Assembly (NCBI GenBank): GCA_011052015.1
Contig: DRJZ01000131.1
Span: 1-34,572 of the forward strand
Direction of reading: 5' to 3'
Source: Acidiferrobacteraceae bacterium
GTDB taxonomy: Bacteria; Pseudomonadota; Gammaproteobacteria; HyVt-429
DNA: 34,572 nucleotides
Shown: piece by piece, positions 27,805 through 34,572 of the stretch
How the letters are laid out: every line of letters starts with the position of its first letter
How positions within the stretch are numbered: position 1 is the first letter of the stretch
The notes under the pieces: generated by a model
The model's input: the letters and a program-made list of their open reading frames with translations, nothing else
The model's database searches: none
Told to the model about the DNA's origin: nothing
Made by a program: the position numbers and the translations under genes

Positions 27805-29931
27805 TTAGGCTGGTAATTTGAAACCGGCCACAGAGGCTTGTAGCTCCCGCACCAAATCAGACAGTTGCCCCAGGGAATCTGCAGCATCCTGAGTACCTGC
27901 GGAAGTGTTGTCGGTGGTCTCCCTAATTAAATTCATCGCTGAAGTAACCGCCGACGCCTTCTTGGATTGGTCATGGGCGGTCTCGGCCATAGACTCAATA
28001 AGCTCAGACAGCTGTGATGATACAGACTCGATTTCGCTGAGCGACTGGCCTGCATCGTCCGCGACTTTTACCCCTTCGACCACACCCAGGGTAGCCTCTT
28101 CCATTGACGCCACCACCTCATTGGTGTCGGCCTGAATGGTCTTAACCAGATCGGTAATCTGTTTGGTTGCCTCGGCAGAACGCTCCGCCAAGCGTTGCAC
28201 TTCGTCGGCCACCACTGCAAAACCACGACCTGCCTCACCGGCCATGGCCGCCTGGATCGCCGCGTTCAATGACAAGATGTTTGTTTGCTCGGCAATGTCA
28301 TCAATGAGCCCGACGATTTCACCAATTTGTTGCGAACTCTCGCCCAGCCGCTTAATACGTTTAGAGGTCTCCTGAATCTGTCCGCGCATTTCATCCAACC
28401 GGGCGATAGTGTTGCGCACCGCATCGGCGCCACGCTTGGCCACATCCACTGAACCATGGGCAACCACCGCAGACTGTTTCGCCTCCAGAGACATCTCTTC
28501 CATGCTACGGGTCATCTGCTGTAAATCCTCGCTGGCTACTGCAATTTCCTGAGCCTGGCGTTTACTGGCAACAGACAGTTGAGTCGTGGCCTCGCGGGTT
28601 TCATCAGACTCCCTTGCCACTGATAGCGCGGTCGTATTGATGTGCCCCACGATATTACGCATCTCCTTGACAGCAAAATTAATCGAATCGGCAATCGCCC
28701 CGGTAATATGCTCGCCCACGGTGGGTTCGATAGTCAGGTCGCCATCTGCAAGGTTACCCATCTCATCCAATAGCTGAAGGATCGCATCCTGGGATTGTTT
28801 ATGTTGTTCGGCGCTGGCACGGGCCCGCTCCCGCGCCTCGCTCACCAGGGCGAATACAAACAGGACCATAAAGGTCACCGCCACAAAACCCAAAACAACG
28901 GGCGCAACCTTGGTATAGCCCATGGCGGGGTTTAAACCGGAATAGACAGAAACCAGATCCTGTACACGCTTTAACATGGTGCCGGATTCTTGTGTGATCA
29001 ATGTCGCCGCCCGCTGGGCGACAAAGAACTCGGCCACCTTATCCAGGATACCGGAAATGTTGGCCTCCATTTCCGCAAAAGTATTATCGACCTGATCCAG
29101 CTTGGCAGACAAGCCGGGGCCAGCACGCCTGTGTAGACGTTTATTGATATCCTTAAACTGTTTCACATCCTTGCCAAATTGGGTAGCGGCCACCGCGGCA
29201 CTGGCGCCACCCATAGCAAATACATTGACGTCTTTGGTGATGCGTTGACTCAGCGTGCGCTGTAAGCCGGCGAGATTGAGGCGCTTGGGGGAAGGATCGC
29301 TATTGGCCAGGGCCTCCACCACTTCGTCCGATTGCGCCAACACCAGGGGACTCAACTCGTTGACAACTTGCACATGATCGTGCATCGCCGACAAAGGCCG
29401 CTGCTGCTGAACGATCAACCCCACATTGTGGCGCATGGTTTTCCACAAATCCTGAACGGGCTTTAAAGTGGACCTTGTAGAATCGGGACTTGGTTTAATG
29501 CCTTCAGCGGACAGTCCCTTGTCCAGAACTCGCAGGACTCGATCAAATGTCTTTTGAGACTCCTCCAGTGTGCTAAATACGCGAGGGTTACCCAGCACCG
29601 CTTCACGGGCATCTTTGGCAATGCGCTGAGACTCCATCAACATAGAACTGGCGTACTTCACATACAGGGCCTGGGCCGCACTCTGCTGCGCATCTATTGC
29701 CAACAACCCAACCAGTAAAGCCAGGCTGACAACCATCCCTACACCCAGCAACCAGAGATTGGTTAGCAACTTCCGCAGAGGGGCAGGCAAAAACCGGTAA
29801 CCCAAAGGAGCCTGGCCATCGTCAGCCGCTAATGTATTATCCGGATTAAGCTCGGTGAGCTTAGCGGTACTTTGTTTCGCTGTAGTTTGTGCGGCCAATG
29901 TGTCACTCATCGTTTTTTTAGCTGTTGCCAT
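27805..29931 (-). CDS. pilJ: Methyl-accepting chemotaxis protein PilJ
   Basis: A 708-aa membrane receptor for the Pil-Chp pathway. A cytoplasmic N-terminal tail of about 45 residues precedes the first membrane helix ([21 protein letters not shown]), a periplasmic helical sensor domain (about 80-340) with PilJ-type segments, a second helix ([18 protein letters not shown]), a HAMP-like region and the cytoplasmic signalling domain. The hairpin tip reads [24 protein letters not shown] and [13 protein letters not shown], typical of PilJ. The long N-terminal tail is somewhat unusual. It lies between pilI (102 nt upstream) and chpA. Confidence 0.93.
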   Translation of the reverse strand: MATAKKTMSDTLAAQTTAKQSTAKLTELNPDNTLAADDGQAPLGYRFLPAPLRKLLTNLWLLGVGMVVSLALLVGLLAIDAQQSAAQALYVKYASSMLMESQRIAKDAREAVLGNPRVFSTLEESQKTFDRVLRVLDKGLSAEGIKPSPDSTRSTLKPVQDLWKTMRHNVGLIVQQQRPLSAMHDHVQVVNELSPLVLAQSDEVVEALANSDPSPKRLNLAGLQRTLSQRITKDVNVFAMGGASAAVAATQFGKDVKQFKDINKRLHRRAGPGLSAKLDQVDNTFAEMEANISGILDKVAEFFVAQRAATLITQESGTMLKRVQDLVSVYSGLNPAMGYTKVAPVVLGFVAVTFMVLFVFALVSEARERARASAEQHKQSQDAILQLLDEMGNLADGDLTIEPTVGEHITGAIADSINFAVKEMRNIVGHINTTALSVARESDETREATTQLSVASKRQAQEIAVASEDLQQMTRSMEEMSLEAKQSAVVAHGSVDVAKRGADAVRNTIARLDEMRGQIQETSKRIKRLGESSQQIGEIVGLIDDIAEQTNILSLNAAIQAAMAGEAGRGFAVVADEVQRLAERSAEATKQITDLVKTIQADTNEVVASMEEATLGVVEGVKVADDAGQSLSEIESVSSQLSELIESMAETAHDQSKKASAVTSAMNLIRETTDNTSAGTQDAADSLGQLSDLVRELQASVAGFKLPA

Positions 29932-30033
29932 TTGAATTAACCTCTACGCTTGTCCTTATAAGCACTGCCCGAACAACCTGGCTCAAACAATGTCTTGAAC
30001 GCCCGATTCGTTGGAAGCAGGACCGCCATAACT

Positions 30034-30582
30034 TTATGCGGCAACATGCAGAAAACTGTCCGCCTGAGATAAACGTTGCAAATCCAACCACTGCCAACGT
30101 ACGTGGTCCTGGACAAAAGAACCCTTTAGATATTCGCTTATTGGACCTTCTGATTCTGATATACGGCGCATTTCTTCATCCTCATAGAAATGTTTCATGC
30201 CAACAACTTCCCCCACTAACACTGCGCTCCTGATGAGGGGGTCATTAACTATCAACAAGCGGCTTTTGTCATCTATTTCCACGGGAAGGAGTCCAAAAAA
30301 ATCGGCGAGATCAACTATGGAAAGTAATTCACCACGCACATTGGCCACGCCTCTCAACCAGCGCTTGGTCAGAGGCACCGGGGTCAATATGGTCAGGGGC
30401 ACGACCTCACTTATCTCGCCCAAGGCAACCACCAAACCCTGATCATCCAACTTGATTGCCAAACCACTCCATACCGCGGGCGCCTCTACCTGCTCTGGCA
30501 AACCCGGCGTCGAGGCGCGCGCTTCCTCGTCCAACCGCCGTAATAGGTCTAAGGGTTCACCGGCTACTTGAGTAATGGTCAT
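30034..30582 (-). CDS. pilI: CheW-like coupling protein PilI
   Basis: A 182-aa protein with a CheW domain (about 45-170; SGLAIKLDDQGLVVALGEISEVVPLTILTPVP, WLRGVANVRGELLSIVDLADFFG). It is expected to bridge the PilJ receptor and the ChpA kinase. It sits 8 nt after pilH and before pilJ, the standard pilGHIJ order. Confidence 0.9.
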   Translation of the reverse strand: MTITQVAGEPLDLLRRLDEEARASTPGLPEQVEAPAVWSGLAIKLDDQGLVVALGEISEVVPLTILTPVPLTKRWLRGVANVRGELLSIVDLADFFGLLPVEIDDKSRLLIVNDPLIRSAVLVGEVVGMKHFYEDEEMRRISESEGPISEYLKGSFVQDHVRWQWLDLQRLSQADSFLHVAA

Positions 30583-30590
30583 GGCTTTCC

Positions 30591-30953
30591 CTAAAGGGAT
30601 TGAATCTTTCCTATCAGGGTCTGCTCATCAATGGGCTTGACCAGGTAATCTTTGGCGCCCTGACGCAACCCCCAAACGCGGTCCGTTTCCTGGCCTTTGG
30701 TTGACACGATGAGAATTGGAATCGCCTCCGTATCCGGGCTTTTCGAAATAGCGCGCGTCGCCTCAAAACCATTCATGCCGGGCATAACAATGTCCATCAA
30801 TATCAAATCCGGTTGTTCTGATTTTGCCAATTCGATGGCTTCCTCACCGCTTTGAGCAGGCACCACCGAATAGCCATTCTTGCTTAAAATCTCACTCAGC
30901 AGATGAAGATCTGTTGGTGAATCGTCTACCACTAGTATTTTCTTTGCGTCCAT
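30591..30953 (-). CDS. pilH: Response regulator PilH (single receiver domain)
   Basis: A 120-aa receiver-only protein: acidic pocket VVDDSPTD, phospho-acceptor Asp in LILMDIVMPGMNGFEAT, Thr/Ser in IVSTKGQETD and Lys in YLVKPID. In Pil-Chp, PilH is the regulator that dampens the response or acts as a phosphate sink, opposite PilG; the role comes from family knowledge. It lies between pilG and pilI, with 72 nt to pilG. Confidence 0.92.
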   Translation of the reverse strand: MDAKKILVVDDSPTDLHLLSEILSKNGYSVVPAQSGEEAIELAKSEQPDLILMDIVMPGMNGFEATRAISKSPDTEAIPILIVSTKGQETDRVWGLRQGAKDYLVKPIDEQTLIGKIQSL

Positions 30954-31025
30954 CTTTCTTATACCCCAAATTTAAGCCACCACGTTATTAGGATTTGCTG
31001 ATCTCCCAAGCTTCGATACTGCACC

Positions 31026-31442
31026 TTAACCATGACCTATCCCGGTTATTTCAATTTCCTTTGAGGAACGTTTGTCTTTTTTAACATGTTTGTTGATCGC
31101 CTGGACAAGCTCTTGCTGGGTAAAAGGTTTATTCACGTGTTCTTCCGACCCTGCTATTCGTCCTCGGGCCCGATCAAACAGCCCATCCTTGCTAGACAAC
31201 ATGACTACCGGCGTATTCTTGAATTGACTGTTGTTCTTGATCAAAGAACAGGTCTGATAACCATCAAGACGCGGCATCATAATATCGACAAATATGATAT
31301 CCGGCCGGTGATCTGTAATCATGGCCATGGCTTCAAAACCGTCCGACGCTGTAAAGACATCGTAACCGGCCTTCTTAAGCAATGCCTCGGTGGTTCTACG
31401 AATCGTATTGCTGTCATCAATCACCATCACCTTAATTGTCAT
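31026..31442 (-). CDS. pilG: Response regulator PilG (single receiver domain)
   Basis: A 138-aa receiver protein for type IV pilus extension. MVIDDSNTIRRTTEALLKKAGYDV, the acceptor Asp in IIFVDIMMPRLDGYQTC, MLSSKDGLFDRARGRIAGS and NKPFTQQEL closely follow remembered PilG sequences. The ORF track starts at 31481, but the ATG at 31442 (MTIKVMVIDDS) has GAGGT 6 nt upstream and matches the family start, so it is preferred. It is the first gene of the pilGHIJ-chpAC operon, divergent from gshA, a linkage between glutathione genes and pil genes that is common in gammaproteobacteria. Confidence 0.94.
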   Translation of the reverse strand: MTIKVMVIDDSNTIRRTTEALLKKAGYDVFTASDGFEAMAMITDHRPDIIFVDIMMPRLDGYQTCSLIKNNSQFKNTPVVMLSSKDGLFDRARGRIAGSEEHVNKPFTQQELVQAINKHVKKDKRSSKEIEITGIGHG

Positions 31443-31869
31443 ACCTGTACCTCGTGCCCCACAGCACAGCACGTGGGCCATGGGGACAGCCTCCCAACGG
31501 CGGTCCGGCTGAATTCTAAAGTAGTTTCTTCATTTCCACACTTATGAGTATGATCCATTAGCATAAATCCTATATAAAGCCAACTCCGGGACACGGGGCT
31601 ATGGTACCAGAAGAGGGCCTCCTAGGGGCTATATTTTGCCTATGGAACAATCAATCCGGTAAGTCACGAGAAGCACCTGCAAAATCGGCGATGGGGGGCA
31701 GGGGATGCCATAGGCCTCGTTATTGAACCACTAAAACTACCTAACCTATTAATATTCAGTATTATTTTACCAAGACCTCACCTTATAAGGTGGCCTGAAA
31801 AGAGGGATCAAATTAGCCGGATAAACCCCAATTACACGGGAAATGACCACAAACTGTTACAATAGCCCC
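31443..31869. other. Divergent pilG/gshA control region; no gene seen
   Basis: 427 nt with no supported ORF. It holds a perfect 14-nt palindrome CACCTTATAAGGTG (31779-31792), about 80 nt ahead of gshA, and two GGGGCTAT direct repeats exactly 30 nt apart (31595 and 31625). A TACAAT at 31858-31863 lies just before the preferred gshA ATG. Clear -35/-10 pairs for either operon were not found, so promoters are not marked separately. Confidence 0.4.
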
Positions 31870-33174
31870 ATGTCTGTTGAGCACATCCACGCGGTGCCCC
31901 ATCTCACCACCGCCTTGTCCGGCCCCTTGCAAGAAATCGAGGAGCACCTCCTTAAACACCAGACCCATATTGAGCAGTGGTTTCGTGGCCAATGGCAGGC
32001 CACCCGGGCCCCATTTTATGCCTCGGTGGATCTGCGCAACGCTGGCTTTAAGCTGGCCCCGGTGGACACCAACCTATTCCCGGCTGGATTCAACAACCTG
32101 AACCCAAGTTTTCTGCCCCTGTGCACTCAAGCCGTCCAGTTTGCCGCTGAACATTACTGCCAGCACGCCTCTAATGTCATACTGATTCCAGAGCGCCACA
32201 CCCGCAATCAATACTATCTGGAGAACGTAGCATCCCTGGTCAATATCCTGGAATTGGCCGGCTTCAACGTCCGCGTAGGCTCGTTGTCGGAAGATCAAAG
32301 CGGCCCCGAACATCTGCAACTCCCCTCTGGGCGTACACTCACCCGCGAGCCACTCAGCCGCGACGGTAACCGATTACGCATCGGCGACTTCAATCCTTGT
32401 TTTGTACTTCTGAATAACGATCTTTCTGCGGGCCGCCCTGCAATATTGGAAAACCTGGAACAGCCTGTGGTGCCACCACTCAATATGGGCTGGTCGAATC
32501 GCCTCAAGTCAGATCATTTCGCCCACTACCGGCGAGTGGTGGTGGAATTTGCCAAGCTAATTGATGTCGACCCCTGGTTGATGGACCCCATATTCCGCCG
32601 CTGCGGGAAAATAGACTATATGAAGCGGGAAGGAGAGGAATGCTTGACCCGTAATGTCACTGAAGTCATTGATGCCGTTCAGGTAAAATACGATGAATAC
32701 GGAATTGACCAACAACCCTTCGTATTTATTAAATCCGATTCAGGCACCTACGGCATGAATGTCATGGTTGTGCACAATGCCAGCGAGGTGGTCGCGCTCA
32801 ATCGCAAGCAGCGTTCAAAGATGGCCCGCGGCAAAGAAGGTGCTGACATCACCGATGTGATCGTGCAAGAAGGTGTGCACACCTTTGAGACCTGGGGCAG
32901 TGACCAGGCGGTAGCAGAACCGGTGGTCTATATGATCGATCACTTCGTGGTGGGTGGTTTTTATCGTGTCCACGCAGACCGCGGTGTACATGACAATCTA
33001 AATGCGCCGGGAATGCATTTTGAACCCCTGGCCTTCGTCGAATCAGGCGCCGCCTGCGATCACAGCAAGGCCCCCAATGCCGATCCGAATCGATTCTACG
33101 CCTACGGCGTGGTGGCCCGCCTGGCCTTACTCAGCGCCGCCCGTGAGTTGGCCAGCAGCGATGACATATCATAG
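31870..33174 (+). CDS. gshA: Glutamate-cysteine ligase, Acidithiobacillus-type
   Basis: Catalyses ATP-dependent formation of gamma-glutamylcysteine, the first step of glutathione synthesis. The protein (434 aa from this start) is not E. coli-type GshA: it reads like the family first noted in Acidithiobacillus ferrooxidans, with VDLRNAGFKLAPVDTNLFPAGFNNL near the N-terminus, and FIKSDSGTYGMNVMVV and IDHFVVGGFYRVH in the ATP-binding C-terminal half. The family name is recalled, not searched. The ORF track begins at 31843; the ATG at 31870 (MSVEHIHAVPHL) is closer to the usual start, and a TACAAT at 31858-31863 suggests a very short leader, but neither ATG has a good ribosome binding site. gshB follows after 282 nt. 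Confidence 0.87.
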   Translation: MSVEHIHAVPHLTTALSGPLQEIEEHLLKHQTHIEQWFRGQWQATRAPFYASVDLRNAGFKLAPVDTNLFPAGFNNLNPSFLPLCTQAVQFAAEHYCQHASNVILIPERHTRNQYYLENVASLVNILELAGFNVRVGSLSEDQSGPEHLQLPSGRTLTREPLSRDGNRLRIGDFNPCFVLLNNDLSAGRPAILENLEQPVVPPLNMGWSNRLKSDHFAHYRRVVVEFAKLIDVDPWLMDPIFRRCGKIDYMKREGEECLTRNVTEVIDAVQVKYDEYGIDQQPFVFIKSDSGTYGMNVMVVHNASEVVALNRKQRSKMARGKEGADITDVIVQEGVHTFETWGSDQAVAEPVVYMIDHFVVGGFYRVHADRGVHDNLNAPGMHFEPLAFVESGAACDHSKAPNADPNRFYAYGVVARLALLSAARELASSDDIS

Positions 33175-33298
33175 TCAGCACGATGATAGACACTCTAGCA
33201 AGTCCTGTTGTACCCAAGGCCTGGCCAAAGTCACATTAGTTGCCCAATAAATAGCCCCGCCACAAGCGGACAGAGTATCAATCATAAAGGATAGTTTT

Positions 33299-33371
33299 AA
33301 CCGCCAAGACGCCAAGAATAACGAGGTGTTGGTACGCATATTTTTCTAGCGTTCTTGGCGTCTTGGCGGTT
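33299..33371. repeat. Perfect 20-bp inverted repeat (CGCCAAGACGCCAAG family)
   Basis: AACCGCCAAGACGCCAAGAA at 33299-33318 is exactly complementary to 33352-33371, with a 33-nt loop. It lies in the 282-nt gap between gshA and gshB. The unit CGCCAAGA is tandemly doubled and resembles the CGCAAAGA unit at 859-888. It could fold in the gshA-gshB mRNA. There is no T-run, so it is not an intrinsic terminator. Confidence 0.75.
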
Positions 33372-33456
33372 CCACAGCAAGCCATGGGGATACAACCTTC
33401 AGAAATAAATTTAAGTTTTTACACCAAAACCAAAACAACAACACAGGAAAACCATT

Positions 33457-34395
33457 ATGCACCTTGGTGTGGTGATGGACCCCATCGGTTCCATCAACAA
33501 AAAGAAAGACAGCACCTATGCCATGCTGTTAGAAGCCCAGCATCGCGGCTGGGAGATCCGCTATATGGAGCAGGCGGACCTGTTTGCCAGTCACGCTAAG
33601 GCCTATGCACGCAGCCAATCCCTCACTCTACACGATGATCCTCAAGCTTGGTTTAGTCTGGCCGATGAGTCCACCGCCGAACTGGCTGCGCTGGATTGCA
33701 TTTTAATGCGCAAGGACCCACCGTTTAATATGGAGTATATTTACACCACTCACCTCCTGGAGTTGGCTCATCAAGCCGGCTGCCTCGTGGTCAACCACCC
33801 TCAAGGCCTGCGCGACATCAACGAAAAGATGTTCACTTTGTGGTTTGACCAGTGCACGCCACCGACTCTGGTGAGTCGGCAAGCGGATCGGTTGCGGGAA
33901 TTTTTGGCAGAACATCAGGACATCATCCTCAAACCTCTGGATGGGATGGGGGGCGCTTCCATCTTTCGGCTACGAAAAGAGGACCCCAATATCAGCGTTA
34001 TCATTGAGACTCTGACCGAATACGGACAACGTTCGGCCATGGCGCAAGCTTTTATCCCCGAGATCAGCGCTGGCGACAAACGTATATTGCTCATCGACGG
34101 CAAACCCATAGCCTATGCCCTGGCGCGCATCCCTGCCCCCGGCGAGACCCGCGGCAATCTGGCCGCCGGGGGGCATGGCGAGGGGGTGGAACTCAGCGAG
34201 CGGGACTACTGGATCTGCGAACAAGTCGGCCCCACCCTGAAAGAACGCGGCATACTGTTTGCGGGCATCGATGTCATTGGCGACTACCTGACGGAGATCA
34301 ACGTGACCAGCCCTACCTGCATCCGGGAATTGGACAACCTCTACAACCTCAACATCAGCGCGACTCTACTAGACGCCATCGAGAGTCATCTTTGA
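33457..34395 (+). CDS. gshB: Glutathione synthetase
   Basis: ATP-grasp ligase adding Gly to gamma-glutamylcysteine. The 312-aa length is typical. The N-domain begins LGVVMDPIGSINKKKDSTYAML; the ATP-grasp has FNMEYIYTTHLLELA, NHPQGLRDINEKM, ILKPLDGMGGASIFRL, and the metal-binding end GIDVIGDYLTEINVTSPT. All family motifs are present. An ATG with AGGA upstream sets the start. It follows gshA, but the 282-nt gap with a long inverted repeat leaves open whether the two share one transcript. Confidence 0.97.
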   Translation: MHLGVVMDPIGSINKKKDSTYAMLLEAQHRGWEIRYMEQADLFASHAKAYARSQSLTLHDDPQAWFSLADESTAELAALDCILMRKDPPFNMEYIYTTHLLELAHQAGCLVVNHPQGLRDINEKMFTLWFDQCTPPTLVSRQADRLREFLAEHQDIILKPLDGMGGASIFRLRKEDPNISVIIETLTEYGQRSAMAQAFIPEISAGDKRILLIDGKPIAYALARIPAPGETRGNLAAGGHGEGVELSERDYWICEQVGPTLKERGILFAGIDVIGDYLTEINVTSPTCIRELDNLYNLNISATLLDAIESHL

Positions 34396-34525
34396 ATGTG
34401 GAGAACCCAGCCTTTGATAATACTCTCACGAAGATGCATCGGTTTTATCAACATTAGAGTGCCTCCGTGCAGCATTTCTCACCACAGAGTTTCTTATGCC
34501 GCTGCGCGGCCGCAGATCTACAAGT

Positions 34526-34572
34526 GACAAGATTCTAAGCTAGCATATAAATCAATGACTTAGAAATTTGTC
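34526..34572. repeat. Inverted repeat at the right window edge
   Basis: GACAAGATTCTAAG (34526-34539) and CTTAGAAATTTGTC (34559-34572) are complementary at 12 of 14 positions around a 19-nt loop. The repeat runs to the last base and may continue past it. The preceding 34396-34525 holds no ORF I can support, only a small GCCGC/GCGGC hairpin (about 34499-34511). Confidence 0.5.

Overview
The window looks like the chromosome of a gammaproteobacterium, probably an autotrophic or chemolithotrophic (for example sulfur-oxidising) lineage. The reasons are the gammaproteobacterial blocks miaB-phoH-ybeY-corC-lnt and pilGHIJ-chpA-chpC next to glutathione genes, a Calvin-type gene set (tkt-gap-pgk-pyk-class II fba), and a GshA that resembles the ATP-grasp-like 'Acidithiobacillus-type' glutamate-cysteine ligase rather than the E. 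coli enzyme. This taxonomic reading is inference from gene content; no database search was run.

Layout. (1) 1-830: a decayed integron-integrase-like tyrosine recombinase, open at the left window edge, frameshifted and missing its C-terminal catalytic part. (2) 899-6167, minus strand: miaB, phoH/ybeZ, ybeY, corC, lnt (tRNA modification, RNA maturation, envelope lipoprotein acylation). (3) 6300-13685, minus strand: tkt, gap, pgk, pyk and fba, with hairpin terminators between tkt/gap, gap/pgk and after fba, and two adjacent MITE-like palindromic elements between pyk and fba. A 387-nt spacer with strong hairpins lies upstream of tkt. (4) 14073-14876, minus: an inositol-monophosphatase-family phosphatase. 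(5) 15060-18497, plus: an orphan PhnD-like periplasmic binding protein 3 nt ahead of a CHASE2 transmembrane Ser/Thr protein kinase. (6) 18499-21121, minus: a LicC-like cytidylyltransferase, a SAM methyltransferase, a CDP-alcohol phosphatidyltransferase and a 51-aa putative zinc-ribbon peptide absent from the ORF track; this looks like a small CDP-alcohol/lipid headgroup pathway. (7) 21691-31442, minus: the Pil-Chp surface-sensing chemosensory operon pilG, pilH, pilI, pilJ, chpA, chpC. (8) 31870-34395, plus: gshA and gshB, separated by a perfect 20-bp inverted repeat.

How the parts work together. Region 3 supplies enzymes shared by glycolysis, gluconeogenesis and carbon fixation. Region 7 is a type IV pilus control pathway: PilJ senses, PilI and ChpC couple, ChpA phosphorylates, PilG and PilH respond. 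Region 8 makes glutathione in two steps.

The best candidates for something undescribed are region 5 (a secreted ligand-binding protein apparently dedicated to a CHASE2 kinase, with no transporter nearby) and region 6 (a three-enzyme CDP-headgroup cassette plus a tiny Cys-rich protein). They converge with only 1 nt between their stop codons. The paired MITE-like elements and the leader upstream of tkt are smaller items worth checking. No tRNA, rRNA or CRISPR array was recognised.
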